This document shows positions 17,381 to 25,914 of a stretch of 64,000 nt of DNA, piece after piece. The notes below the pieces were generated by a model. It saw nothing but the letters and a program-made list of their open reading frames with translations, was not told the DNA's origin and made no database searches. A program made the position numbers and the translations under genes. The stretch is from Catellatospora sp. IY07-71 (GTDB lineage Bacteria > Actinomycetota > Actinomycetes > Mycobacteriales > Micromonosporaceae), in assembly GCF_018326265.1 (NCBI RefSeq), contig NZ_AP023360.1, positions 4,745,501 to 4,809,500 of the forward strand. The letters run 5' to 3'. Each line of letters begins with the position of its first letter. Within the stretch, counting starts at the first letter, position 1.

Positions 17381-18361
17381 ATGATCTTCGAGGTGCGCTG
17401 GCGGCACAGCGTGCACCAGCGTGCCTACGCGACCCGGTCCACGGTCGCCGGTGACCGTGTGGTCGTGCACGAGCGCTCCAGCCGGCTGGTCGGTCTGGAC
17501 GTCCGCGACGGCGGCGTGCGCTGGGACGTGCCCGGCTGCCGCTGGCCGAACGCGCTGACCATCGCCGACGGCCGGTGCCTGGCGATCGCGCAGTGGCTGC
17601 AGCCGTGGCTGGTCTGCGTCGAGGCGATCGCGGGCGAGCAGCTGTGGCGGGCGGAGCTGCCTGCGACGACAGGGCATCTGGCGGTGGCCGGGGGAGCGGC
17701 CGTCGTCGGCGGCTGGCGCGGCTATACCCCGCTCGGCGCGTACGACCTCGGCACCGGGTCACTGCTCTGGCGCACGCCGGAGCCGGTCACGGTCGAGGCG
17801 CCGTATGCCGTGGACGGCCACGTGCTGATCGCCGAGACCGGCACCGGACGGCTCCGGCGGATCGACGCCCGGACCGGCGGGGACGTCGCCGCCTGGCGGC
17901 TGCCGGAGTCCGTGCTCGGCGTGGACTCGGGCCCGGTGTTCCTGCGCCTCGACGCCGACCGGGTCCTGGTCCGCGGCGTTTCCGGGACGGTGTGGGTGCT
18001 GCACCTGCCGACGGGAGAGCATCACCGCCTGCCCGGAGTGCCCGAGGACACCCGTGCGGTGTGCGTGGCGGGCGGGGTGGTCTGGTGCGACACCGACCCG
18101 TGTCAGGTCGCGCTGGAGCCCGGGACGGCGGCGCCGTTGGCGCGCGTGCCGCTGTACGGGCGGCTGGTCGGAGCCGTCGCCGTGGAGTCCGGCTGGGTGC
18201 TCGCCTCCGACCAGGGCAAGCTGGCCGTCGTCGGGCGCGACGGCGCGGTGCTCGGCCGGGCCACCGTGGACAAGCGGATCGGCGCGCTGTACGGGACGGA
18301 TGGGGACCGGGTGCTGGTGATGGGCAAGAGCGAGCTGCTCGCGGTGGATCTGCGGGCGTGA
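17381..18361 (+). CDS. PQQ-like beta-propeller repeat protein
   Basis: 326-residue protein without signal peptide. It is built of repeated WD/PQQ-like blades: VHERSSRLVGLDVRDGGVRW, AYDLGTGSLLWRTPEPV, RIDARTGGDVAAWRLP and similar, each ending with a strand containing W. Such propellers in the cytoplasm are usually binding scaffolds; no PQQ-dehydrogenase active-site residues are visible. The ATG at 17381 starts the first blade. The SDR gene follows 63 bp downstream on the same strand and could be co-transcribed. Confidence 0.65.
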   Translation: MIFEVRWRHSVHQRAYATRSTVAGDRVVVHERSSRLVGLDVRDGGVRWDVPGCRWPNALTIADGRCLAIAQWLQPWLVCVEAIAGEQLWRAELPATTGHLAVAGGAAVVGGWRGYTPLGAYDLGTGSLLWRTPEPVTVEAPYAVDGHVLIAETGTGRLRRIDARTGGDVAAWRLPESVLGVDSGPVFLRLDADRVLVRGVSGTVWVLHLPTGEHHRLPGVPEDTRAVCVAGGVVWCDTDPCQVALEPGTAAPLARVPLYGRLVGAVAVESGWVLASDQGKLAVVGRDGAVLGRATVDKRIGALYGTDGDRVLVMGKSELLAVDLRA

Positions 18362-18424
18362 GGTCAGCGCCGCGTCCGCAGCCGGTTAGGTTGATCGTGC
18401 GGCTCCTCGAGAGGGATGGTGGAC

Positions 18425-19270
18425 ATGGCTCTGGTGGCGGTTACCGGTGGCAGCGGCAAGCTGGGCCGGGCGGTGGTACGCGACCTGCTCGACCACGGCT
18501 ACGACGTGGTGAACCTGGACGTGGCGCCGCCGCGCGAGCCGCTGTGCCCGTACACCCGGATCGACTTCACCGACTACGGCCAGGCGGTCGAGGCGTTCAC
18601 CGCGATCGACGCCCGCTACACGAAGATCGACGCGGTCGTGCACCTGGCCGCGATCCCCGGGCCAGGCGTGACCGGCAACGCGGCCACCTTCGCCAACAAC
18701 ATCACGGTCAGCTACAACGTGTTCGCGGCCGCGCGGGCGGCGGGCATCCGCAACGTGGTCTGGGCGTCCAGCGAGACGGTCCTCGGCCTGCCCTTCGACA
18801 CCCCGCCGCCGTACCTGCCGGTCGACGAGGAGTACTCCGGCCGCCCCGAGACGGCGTACTCCCTGGCCAAGCACCTGGACGAGCAGATGGCCGCGCAGTT
18901 CTGCCGCTGGGACCCCGAGCTGAAGATGATCGGCCTGCGCTTCTCCAACGTGATGGAGCCCGCCGACTACGCGAACTTCCCGTCGTGGCAGGACGATCCG
19001 CGGGTACGCAGCTGGAACCTGTGGTCCTACATCGACTGCCGCGACGGCGCCCAGGCTGTCCGCAAGGCGCTCGAATACACCGTCCCCGGCCTGGAGATCT
19101 TCATCATCGCCAACGCCGACTCCGTGATGCACCGCGAGTCTGCCGACCTGGCCGCCGAGGTCTTCCCCGGTCTTCCCTGGCAGCGCCCGGTGTCCGGCAC
19201 CGAGACCCTGCTCAGCATCGACAAGGCCCGCCGCCTGCTCGGCTACGACCCCGTCCACACCTGGCGCTGA
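18425..19270 (+). CDS. NAD(P)-dependent extended-SDR epimerase/dehydratase family protein
   Basis: 281-residue Rossmann-fold protein. The nucleotide-binding TGGSGKLGRA lies at residues 8-17, the substrate-facing HLAAIPGPG segment near 70, and the catalytic YSLAK pair near residue 140. It belongs to the UDP-sugar epimerase-like branch of extended SDRs; the sugar substrate is unknown. ATG 18425 was chosen because GAGAGGG is 9 bp upstream; ATG 18416 would sit on that site. Two hairpins follow before the convergent chitinase gene. Confidence 0.85.
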   Translation: MALVAVTGGSGKLGRAVVRDLLDHGYDVVNLDVAPPREPLCPYTRIDFTDYGQAVEAFTAIDARYTKIDAVVHLAAIPGPGVTGNAATFANNITVSYNVFAAARAAGIRNVVWASSETVLGLPFDTPPPYLPVDEEYSGRPETAYSLAKHLDEQMAAQFCRWDPELKMIGLRFSNVMEPADYANFPSWQDDPRVRSWNLWSYIDCRDGAQAVRKALEYTVPGLEIFIIANADSVMHRESADLAAEVFPGLPWQRPVSGTETLLSIDKARRLLGYDPVHTWR

Positions 19271-19289
19271 CCTCCCGCGCACACGCGAA

Positions 19290-19320
19290 CGGGCCCGCAC
19301 CGTGCACCGGCGCGGGCCCG
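19290..19320. terminator. GC-rich hairpin after the SDR gene
   Basis: CGGGCCCGC (19290-19298) pairs with 19312-19320 over 9 bp, with further partial pairing inside, 20 bp after the SDR stop. Confidence 0.6.
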
Positions 19321-19331
19321 CTCGATTAGTC

Positions 19332-19387
19332 GATCATGAAGTTAGGGGTGTCGACACGCCGTCGAACACGTCCCTAAGTTCATGATC
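19332..19387. terminator. Long inverted repeat between SDR and chitinase genes
   Basis: GATCATGAAGTTAGGG (19332-19347) pairs with 19372-19387, 15 of 16 positions, around a 24-nt loop that contains another small palindrome, GTGTCGACAC. It lies 15 bp from the chitinase stop and probably terminates that gene. The AT-rich arms with a GATC base differ from ordinary GC-rich terminators here. Confidence 0.6.
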
Positions 19388-19401
19388 AACGCGCTGAAGG
19401 G

Positions 19402-20799
19402 TCAGGGGAGGGTCCAGATCTGGTTGCCGGTGGTGGCGCAGGTCCAGATCTGGAGGCGGGTGCCGTCGGCGGTGCCGAGGTCCTTGGCGTCGAGGCACTT
19501 GGCGGACTGGGGGTTGCGGAGGTTGCCGTTGGACTGGGGCTGCCAGACCTGGGCGCCGGAGCCGTTGCAGTCCCAGAGCTGGACGAGGGCGCCGTTGGCG
19601 GTGGAGCCGCTGGTGACGTCCATGCACTTGCCGAGGGCGCGGAGGGTGCCGTCGGTGCCGACGGTCCAGGTCTGCGCGTTGGTGCCGTTGCAGGTGTAGA
19701 GCTGGATCGCGGTGCCGTTGGCGGTGCTCGCGGCGGCGACGTCGACGCACTTGCCGGAGGCCTGGCCGACGATGCGGCCGGTGCGGCCGCCGGGCGGGGG
19801 CGAGGACGGCGGGGTGGTGCCGACGGCCACCTCGTAGATCGCGCTGACCAGGGAGGTCGCGCCGGTGGTGTCCTGGGACAGCTCCCAGTTCATCATGCCG
19901 CCGGCGTTGGCCTTGGCCCAGGCGGTCTTGGCGCGGACGGTGGGCAGGCCGTTGTAGCACTGCTGCACGCCGCTGACCGTGGTGCAGTCGCGGTTGGCGT
20001 TGGCCGGGTCCATCGCGACGAGCTGGCTGTACGTGTAGTACGTCGGGCGGCTGTAGAACGGCACGCCCAGCACGGCCTTGCTCGCGGGCAGGCCGCGGCT
20101 CTTCCAGAAGTTCACCGCGTTGATGGACCAGGTGTAGTTGGCGTGCGGGCTGCCGCCGTCGTACGCCATGATGTTCAGCCAGTCGACGTAGCCGAACACG
20201 GCCGGCTGCACGCCGCTGGCGGTGGTGCCCTCGGAGACGACCGCGGCGGTGAGCAGCTTGCCGCGGCTGTGCATGGCGGTGCTGAGCTGCTGCATGAGCA
20301 GCGTGTAGTTGTTGCCCGAGGTGCCGGGGTCCGGGTACTCCCAGTCCATGTCGACGCCGTCGAGGTTGTACTGGTTCACCAGGTTCACGAGGTTGTTGAC
20401 GAACGCCGTACGCGCCGTCGCGTTGCCGGCCAGCGACTCGAACGCCGAGTCGTTGCCGTCGTTCCAGCCGCCGACGGCGATGGAGACCTTGGTGTTGTTG
20501 GCGTGCGCAAGGGAGACCAGCGAGGACAGCTTGGACGGGTTGTCCAGCGCCTGCAGGCTGCCGTTGGCGTTCGGCAGGACGAACGCGTAGTTGATGTGCG
20601 TCAGCTTGCCGTACTGGACGGTGTTGACGTTGCCGGCCCACGAGGGCATGTAGCCCACGCTCTTGAAGCCGTTGGGCAGCACGACCGCCTGGGCCGTCGT
20701 GGCCGGGGCCAGCGCGACGGCGATTCCCGCGGCCGCGGTGGCCAGGGCCGCCCCGGCCGCGGCCCAGCGGGCGCGGCGGGGCCTGGTGGTTTCGGACAT
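19402..20799 (-). CDS. Secreted GH18 chitinase with C-terminal ricin-type (CBM13-like) domain
   Basis: 465-residue secreted enzyme. A signal peptide (about 1-38) is followed by a GH18 barrel whose active-site motif DGVDMDWEYP is complete (D147, D150, D152, catalytic E154). A short TPPSSPPPGG linker joins it to a ricin B-type domain with three repeats carrying the QTW, QVW and QIW motifs and CVDV/CMDV/CLDA strands, suitable for galactose- or xylan-type sugars. It should cut chitin outside the cell. ATG 20799 is preceded by GAAGGGA; the frame extends upstream to 20847 without a convincing start. Divergent from the alpha-galactosidase gene. Confidence 0.93.
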   Translation of the reverse strand: MSETTRPRRARWAAAGAALATAAAGIAVALAPATTAQAVVLPNGFKSVGYMPSWAGNVNTVQYGKLTHINYAFVLPNANGSLQALDNPSKLSSLVSLAHANNTKVSIAVGGWNDGNDSAFESLAGNATARTAFVNNLVNLVNQYNLDGVDMDWEYPDPGTSGNNYTLLMQQLSTAMHSRGKLLTAAVVSEGTTASGVQPAVFGYVDWLNIMAYDGGSPHANYTWSINAVNFWKSRGLPASKAVLGVPFYSRPTYYTYSQLVAMDPANANRDCTTVSGVQQCYNGLPTVRAKTAWAKANAGGMMNWELSQDTTGATSLVSAIYEVAVGTTPPSSPPPGGRTGRIVGQASGKCVDVAAASTANGTAIQLYTCNGTNAQTWTVGTDGTLRALGKCMDVTSGSTANGALVQLWDCNGSGAQVWQPQSNGNLRNPQSAKCLDAKDLGTADGTRLQIWTCATTGNQIWTLP

Positions 20800-20975
20800 G
20801 GGGGTCCCTTCGGTGTCCGGTGCCGTGGCGGCGCATCGCCACGGCACATCAGCTGACCGGGCACGGCGGTGCGCCCCTCCCTGGTGCGGCGTGGCACGCC
20901 GCGTGCCAGGGGCACTGCGGTCCGGTCGGGTGCGGTTCGGACGAGGAAGCGGCTCGCTCCGAGTGGTGCGGATGG

Positions 20976-20995
20976 AGTTTAGTAAACTTAACTAT
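20976..20995. repeat. AT-rich palindrome plus 12-mer shared with the SGNH promoter region
   Basis: AGTTTAGTAAACT (20976-20988) is a 13-bp palindrome; it overlaps AAACTTAACTAT (20984-20995), an exact 12-mer also found at 63018-63029 in front of the secreted SGNH hydrolase. It lies between the divergent chitinase and alpha-galactosidase genes and may be a binding site. Confidence 0.45.
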
Positions 20996-21036
20996 CTAAT
21001 GCAACGAATGCCGCCCCGATGGTCTCGGGTCCACGG

Positions 21037-21064
21037 TTGACAGATCCAATGTGACCGCTAACAC
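21037..21064 (+). promoter_or_regulatory. GH27 promoter with LacI-type operator over the -10
   Basis: TTGACA (21037-21042), a 16-bp spacer and TAACAC (21059-21064). The operator-like TGTGACCGCTAACA (21050-21063) covers the -10, with the same geometry as at 8264-8291 for the sugar importer. Confidence 0.7.
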
Positions 21065-21114
21065 TGATGGCGACCGATGGTCGAGCGCGAGCCGAGTCGT
21101 GTGCGGAGGGTCTG

Positions 21115-22950
21115 ATGAGCCGTGTCCTGGTACGCCCGACAGCCCGGCGGCGACTGGTCACCGGCGTGCTGGCGGCGCTGACGCTGCTGCTCGCGGCGGG
21201 GCTCGCGGTCACCCCGCAGCAGCGGGCCGAGGCATGGGACAACGGTGTGGCGACCACTCCGCCGCTGGGCTGGAACAGCTATGACGCGTTCAACTGGAGC
21301 GTCACCGAGGCCGACGTCAAGGCCAACGCCGACTACATGCGCGACAACCTGCGCCAGCACGGCTGGCAGTACATCGTCGTCGACTGGGCCTGGTACTACC
21401 CGGGCCGGCACAACAACAGCCCGAACCAGGACGCGAACCTGTCCCCTCGGCTGCGCATGGACGCCAACGGCCGGCTGCTGCCCGACACGACGCGCTTCCC
21501 GTCGGCCACGGGCACCAACGGGTTCAAGCCGCTCGCCGACTACGTGCACGCGCAGGGCCTGAAGTTCGGCGTACACCTCATGCGCGGCATCCCGCGCCAG
21601 GCTGTGGCCGACAACGTGCCCATCCTCGGCACGAGCTGCCGCGCCAACCAGATCAACAACAGCACCACGGCGGCCTGGCTCAACCTCATGTGGGGCCTGA
21701 ACATGTCCAACAGCTGCGCGCAGGCCTACCTGGACTCCGTGTTCCAGCTGCTGGCGAGCTGGGGAGTCGACTACGTCAAGGTCGACGACATCGCTGCGCC
21801 GACCTACCGGCAGGCGGAGGTCGACGGATACCGGCTGGCCATCCAGCGCAGCGGGCGGCCCATGGTGCTGAGCCTGTCGCCCGGCCCGACGCCGCTGTCC
21901 GCCGGCACACACGTGCGCGCGAACGCCCACATGTGGCGGATCGTCAACGACCTCTGGGACAACTGGGGCGCGCTCGACGCGCTGTTCGACCCGCTGCGCG
22001 ACTGGGCCCCGCACCGGGCGACCGGGGCGTGGCCCGACCCGGACATGATCCCGATCGGGCGGCTGTCCAAGTACGGCCCGGTCGGCTCGCCGCGCTACTC
22101 CGGGCTCACCGCCGACGAGCAGCGCACCATGATGACCCTGTGGGCGATCAACCGGGCACCGCTGATGTGGGGCGGCAACCTGGTGGAGAACCGCGCTTCC
22201 GAGCTGGCGCTGATGACCAACGCGGCGGTGCTCGCCGTGGACCAGAACAGCGCCAACAACCGGCAGCTCACCGGGGGCACCCGGCAGGTCTGGGTGGCCG
22301 ACGTGCCGGGCGGCGACCACCGGTATGTCGCGCTGTTCAACCGGGAGAGCGCTACGGCGAACGTCTCGCTGAACCTGGCCGACCTCGGCATCGGCTCGGC
22401 CATCGTGACCGACCTGTGGTCCGGCGCGGGACTCGGCACGGTCTCAGGCACCCTCACCCGCTCGCTGCCCGCGCACGGCGCCGGGCTCTACCGGCTCGCG
22501 CCGCAGACGACGACGCCGGTGCCCGCCGCGTACACGCTGACCGCGCGGCACAGCGGCAAGCTGCTGGACGTGTACAACGCCGCGACGACCGACGGCGCGA
22601 ACGTCGTGCAGTGGGCGGCCAACGGGCAGAGCAACCAGCGGTGGCGGTTCCGCGACGCGGGCGGCGGCTACTACAACGTGGTCAGCGTCAACAGCGGCAA
22701 GTGTCTTGACGTGTACGGCGGCGCGGGAGCCACCGCGGACGGCGTGCGCGTCGTGCAGTGGACCTGCGGCACGGGCACCAACCAGCAGTGGCGCCTGCAG
22801 GACGTGGGCGGTGGGTACCTGCAGCTCGTCGCCAGGCACAGCAACAAGTGCCTGGATGTGAGCAACGCGGCCACCACCGACGGCGCCCAGGCGGTGCAGT
22901 GGACCTGTGGCAGCGGCACCAACCAGCACTGGCTGCGTACCCAGGTGTAG
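21115..22950 (+). CDS. Secreted GH27 alpha-galactosidase with ricin-type CBM13 domain
   Basis: 611-residue secreted enzyme. After a Sec signal (about 1-39) comes the GH27 barrel beginning at TPPLGWNSYDAFNW, the usual family start. The nucleophile is D224 in YVKVDDI; the acid/base region is WPDPDMIPIG. A beta-sandwich domain follows, and the last 130 residues are a ricin B-type module with three QQW/QRW/QHW repeats and LLDVYNAATTDG-type strands. It removes alpha-galactosyl (or beta-arabinopyranosyl) residues from plant polymers. ATG 21115 follows GCGGAGGG by 4 bp. The released sugar would suit the importer that shares its operator. Confidence 0.93.
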   Translation: MSRVLVRPTARRRLVTGVLAALTLLLAAGLAVTPQQRAEAWDNGVATTPPLGWNSYDAFNWSVTEADVKANADYMRDNLRQHGWQYIVVDWAWYYPGRHNNSPNQDANLSPRLRMDANGRLLPDTTRFPSATGTNGFKPLADYVHAQGLKFGVHLMRGIPRQAVADNVPILGTSCRANQINNSTTAAWLNLMWGLNMSNSCAQAYLDSVFQLLASWGVDYVKVDDIAAPTYRQAEVDGYRLAIQRSGRPMVLSLSPGPTPLSAGTHVRANAHMWRIVNDLWDNWGALDALFDPLRDWAPHRATGAWPDPDMIPIGRLSKYGPVGSPRYSGLTADEQRTMMTLWAINRAPLMWGGNLVENRASELALMTNAAVLAVDQNSANNRQLTGGTRQVWVADVPGGDHRYVALFNRESATANVSLNLADLGIGSAIVTDLWSGAGLGTVSGTLTRSLPAHGAGLYRLAPQTTTPVPAAYTLTARHSGKLLDVYNAATTDGANVVQWAANGQSNQRWRFRDAGGGYYNVVSVNSGKCLDVYGGAGATADGVRVVQWTCGTGTNQQWRLQDVGGGYLQLVARHSNKCLDVSNAATTDGAQAVQWTCGSGTNQHWLRTQV

Positions 22951-23014
22951 GAGACCGGATCGCCGTCGGCGGTGGGTGTTAGTGTCCCTCGACCCCACCC
23001 CGGAGGCAGCGCGC

Positions 23015-23938
23015 ATGACGATCGGCTCGCACATCACCACGTTCGCCGGCAGGCCCGTCGCGGACTACCCGAACGATCTCGCCAAGGCCAAGCGCGCCGG
23101 CACGGCCTGGCGCCTGGAGGACACGGACTACGACGACAGCGGCGAGTTCCGCGAGCGGCTGACCGCGCTGGCCGCCGAGGAGTGGGCCGACAAGGTCGAG
23201 GCGATCGTCATCGGCAACTGGGGCGGGGCCTACGAGAACGCCCCGCCGATCGGCCTGCTGGTCGAGCTGCTGCCCCGCTTCACCAGCCTGAAGGCGCTGT
23301 TCCTGGGGGAGATGACCTACGAGGAGTGCGAGATCTCCTGGATCGTGCACACCGACATCACCCCGCTGCTGGAGGCGCTGCCCCGGCTGGAGACGCTGAC
23401 CGTGCGCGGCGCCAGCGGGCTGGGCCTCAAGCCGCTGCGGCACGAGCACCTGCGCGAGTTCACCATCGAGTCCGGCGGCCTGCCCGCCGAGGTGGTCCGC
23501 GCCGTCGGCGAGTGCGACCTGCCCGCGCTGACCCACCTGGAGCTGTGGCTCGGCACCGGCAACTACGGCGGCGACGCCGACGTCGACGACCTGGCGCCGA
23601 TCCTGAACGGCACCCGGCTGCCCGCGCTGACCTCGCTCGGCCTGCGCGACTCCGAGATCGCCGACCAGGTCGCCGCCGCCCTGGCCGGGGCGCCCGTGGT
23701 GGCCCGGCTGCGCAGGCTCGACCTGTCGCTCGGCATGCTCGCCGACGAGGGCGCCGCCGCGCTGCTGGCCGGCCAGCCGCTGACCCACCTGCACCGCCTC
23801 GACCTGCACCACCATTTCATCAGCGACCCGGTGCAGGCCCGGCTGACCGCCGAGCTCGCCGAGGCGGGCGTGGAGCTGGACCTCTCCGAGCCGTCCCGCT
23901 CGCGCCGCGACGAGCGCTACATCGCGGTCGCCGAGTAG
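23015..23938 (+). CDS. STM4015-family leucine-rich-repeat-like protein
   Basis: 307-residue soluble protein with LRR-like units such as LPRLETLTVRGASGLGLKPL, LPALTHLELWLG and LPALTSLGLRDSEIADQVAAAL, preceded by the conserved N-terminus ITTFAGRPVADYP. This is the architecture of the STM4015 family, named after a Salmonella Typhimurium locus. LRR domains mediate protein contacts, so it may be the scaffold or substrate-recognition subunit of the system. ATG 23015 has GGAGG upstream. It is the first of five same-strand STM4011-4015 genes; the next starts immediately after its stop. Confidence 0.85.
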   Translation: MTIGSHITTFAGRPVADYPNDLAKAKRAGTAWRLEDTDYDDSGEFRERLTALAAEEWADKVEAIVIGNWGGAYENAPPIGLLVELLPRFTSLKALFLGEMTYEECEISWIVHTDITPLLEALPRLETLTVRGASGLGLKPLRHEHLREFTIESGGLPAEVVRAVGECDLPALTHLELWLGTGNYGGDADVDDLAPILNGTRLPALTSLGLRDSEIADQVAAALAGAPVVARLRRLDLSLGMLADEGAAALLAGQPLTHLHRLDLHHHFISDPVQARLTAELAEAGVELDLSEPSRSRRDERYIAVAE

Positions 23939-25015
23939 ATGCACCTCACGGTCGTCGGCAACCCCGGCAGCCGCCGCGTCACGCTGTTCGCCGCGGCGGC
24001 GGTGCGGGCCGGGCTGCCCGAGCCCGACGTGCTCCCCTGGCACGACGTGGCCTCCGGCGCCCCACTGCGGCTGCGGCCGGGCACCGGAGTCCGGATCGAG
24101 TCACCCGGCGAGGACGCCGAGGTGGACCGCCTGCTGCGCGGTGCCGCCGCACCGGCCGAGCAGGGTGAGATCGTCGGCGGCGCCGCCTGGCACGCGGGCT
24201 TCGCGCGTGCCCTGCACCGGATCGCCGCCACGGCCGCCGACCAGGGCGCGCGGCTGCTCGCGGACCCCGCCGAGATCCTGGTCATGTTCGACAAGAACGC
24301 CTGCCACGCCCGGCTGCTCGCCGCGGGTGTGCCGGTGCCCGCGGCGCTGCCCGGCACGCCCACGAGCTGGGCGCAGCTGCGCTCGTGGCTGGACGAGGCG
24401 GGCTGGCGGCGCGTGTTCGTCAAGCCCCGGCACGGCTCGTCGGCGTCCGGCGTGATCGCGCTCCAGCTGGTCGGCGGCGGCCGGATCCTGGCCACCACCT
24501 CGGTCGAGCTGGACGGTGGACGGCTGTTCAACTCGCTGCGGGTGCGCCATTACCGCGACGAGCGCGACATCGCCGCCATCGTGGACGGTCTCGCCCCCGA
24601 CGGCCTGCACGTGCAGCGCTGGCTGCCCAAGGCCGGGCTGGACGGCCGCGTCGTCGACCTGCGGGTGGTCACCGTCGCCGGGGAGCCGTCGCATGTCGTG
24701 GTGCGCGGCAGCCGCTCCCCGATGACGAACCTGCACCTCGGCGGCGTACGCGAGGACTTGTGCGCGCTGCGCGCCGCCGCCGGGCCGCACTACGCCGCGG
24801 GGCTGGACACCTGCCGGGCGGTCGCGGCCTGCTTCCCCGGCAGCCTGCACACCGGTGTGGACCTGATGTTCGCGGCGGGCTGGCGCTCGCACGCGGTCGC
24901 CGAGGTCAACGCGTTCGGCGACCTGCTGCCCGGCCTGCTCGTCGAGGGCCGCGACACGTACGACGCCGAGATCGCCGCCCTGCTAGAGCGCCAGGGCTCG
25001 GACGTCGCGGCATGA
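23939..25015 (+). CDS. STM4014-family ATP-grasp protein
   Basis: 358-residue protein with ATP-grasp features: VFVKPRHGSSASGVIAL near residue 160 (the lysine and glycine loop that holds ATP) and a C-terminal AEVNAFGDLLPG carrying the Glu/Asn metal ligands. ATP-grasp enzymes join a carboxylate to an amine or thiol through an acyl-phosphate. The N-terminal 100 residues (LTVVGNPGSRRVTLFAAAAV) look like the family's own domain. The ATG directly follows the TAG of the LRR gene, so translation is probably coupled. The substrate is unknown; a peptide or small-molecule ligase is likely. Confidence 0.85.
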   Translation: MHLTVVGNPGSRRVTLFAAAAVRAGLPEPDVLPWHDVASGAPLRLRPGTGVRIESPGEDAEVDRLLRGAAAPAEQGEIVGGAAWHAGFARALHRIAATAADQGARLLADPAEILVMFDKNACHARLLAAGVPVPAALPGTPTSWAQLRSWLDEAGWRRVFVKPRHGSSASGVIALQLVGGGRILATTSVELDGGRLFNSLRVRHYRDERDIAAIVDGLAPDGLHVQRWLPKAGLDGRVVDLRVVTVAGEPSHVVVRGSRSPMTNLHLGGVREDLCALRAAAGPHYAAGLDTCRAVAACFPGSLHTGVDLMFAAGWRSHAVAEVNAFGDLLPGLLVEGRDTYDAEIAALLERQGSDVAA

Positions 25016-25095
25016 GCACGGGGTTGAGCCGCCCGCGGCCGGGCACGACGAGACACCCGGTGATCAAGCAACGCGAGGCACAGGCATGAGCACGG
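25009..25095 (+). repeat. 13-bp direct repeat flanking a small ORF between STM4014 and STM4013
   Basis: GGCATGAGCACGG occurs at 25009-25021 and 25083-25095, 74 bp apart. Each copy contains an ATG overlapping a TGA. Removing one unit would leave STM4014 and STM4013 with a normal 4-bp ATGA overlap, so the unit may be a recent insertion. Confidence 0.7.
25012..25089 (+). CDS. 25-residue ORF coupled to both STM4014 and STM4013
   Basis: The ATG at 25012 overlaps the STM4014 stop (ATGA) and the TGA stop overlaps the STM4013 start (ATGA), so ribosomes could pass through all three. The peptide is basic and proline-rich at its start (STGLSRPRPG) and charged at its end (KQREAQA), with no cysteine. It might be a small product or substrate of the operon, or only a by-product of a 74-bp insertion. 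No homologue is known to me. Confidence 0.3.
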   Translation: MSTGLSRPRPGTTRHPVIKQREAQA

Positions 25096-25901
25096 ACATG
25101 GCGGCGCTGGTCGGCACGCACGACATCGCGCTGGTCACGCTCGACACGCTGCGGTACGACGTCGCGGTGGAGCTGGCCGCGACCGGCCGCACCCCGCATC
25201 TGGCACGGGTGCTGCCGGAAACCGGCTGGGAGCGGCGGCACACCCCAGCGAGCTTCACCTACGCCGCGCACCACGCGTTCTTCGCGGGCTTCCTGCCGAC
25301 GCCGGTCACGCCGGGGCGGCACGAGCGGCTGTTCGCGGCCCGGTTCCCCGGCAGCGAGACCACGGCCGGTGGCACGTTCGTGTTCGACGCGCCCGATCTG
25401 GTGACGGGGCTGGCCGAGGCTGGGTATCACACGCTGTGCCTGGGCGGGGTGGGCTTCTTCAACCGGCGCTCGGCGCTGGGCAGCGTGCTGCCGGGGCTGT
25501 TCGCCGAGGACCACTGGCGGCCCGAGTTCGGGGTGACCGAGCCGGACTCGCTGCGCCACCAGCTCGACCAGCTCCGGGTCAGCACGGCCGGGCTCGCGCC
25601 GCAGCGGCCGCTGTTCACCTTCCTCAACGTGTCCGCCCTGCACCAGCCCAACCGGCACTACCTGCCGGGCGCCGCCGAGGACGGGCGGGACAGCCACGCC
25701 GCCGCGCTGTGCTACGTGGACACGCTGCTGCCGCGCCTGTTCGCGCTGCTCACCTCCCGTGGGCGGCCGTGCTTCGTGATCATGTGCGCCGACCACGGCA
25801 CCGCGTACGGCGAGGACGGGCACCACGGGCACCACGGGCACGACGTCGTGTGGACGGTGCCGTACACGCAGTTCACGCTGCGGCCGGGAAGCTTCGACTA
25901 G
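25086..25901 (+). CDS. STM4013/SEN3800-family sulfatase-fold hydrolase
   Basis: 271-residue member of the alkaline-phosphatase/sulfatase superfamily. The N-terminal metal site is LVTLDTLRYDVAV and the C-terminal one is ADHGTAYGEDG followed by a His-rich loop, together giving the usual Asp/His metal ligands. It should hydrolyse a phosphate or sulfate ester or transfer a phospho group; the substrate is unknown. No signal peptide, so it works in the cytoplasm. The protein looks full length at its C-terminus (VPYTQFTLRPG), although the TnpB element begins within about 120 bp after its stop. Confidence 0.83.
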   Translation: MSTDMAALVGTHDIALVTLDTLRYDVAVELAATGRTPHLARVLPETGWERRHTPASFTYAAHHAFFAGFLPTPVTPGRHERLFAARFPGSETTAGGTFVFDAPDLVTGLAEAGYHTLCLGGVGFFNRRSALGSVLPGLFAEDHWRPEFGVTEPDSLRHQLDQLRVSTAGLAPQRPLFTFLNVSALHQPNRHYLPGAAEDGRDSHAAALCYVDTLLPRLFALLTSRGRPCFVIMCADHGTAYGEDGHHGHHGHDVVWTVPYTQFTLRPGSFD

Positions 25902-25914
25902 TCTGGTGATTCCT

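Noticed and set aside
19332-19387. Inverted repeat considered as an insertion-sequence end or attachment site
   Set aside because: No transposase or integrase gene and no target duplication nearby; its position between convergent gene ends fits a terminator better.
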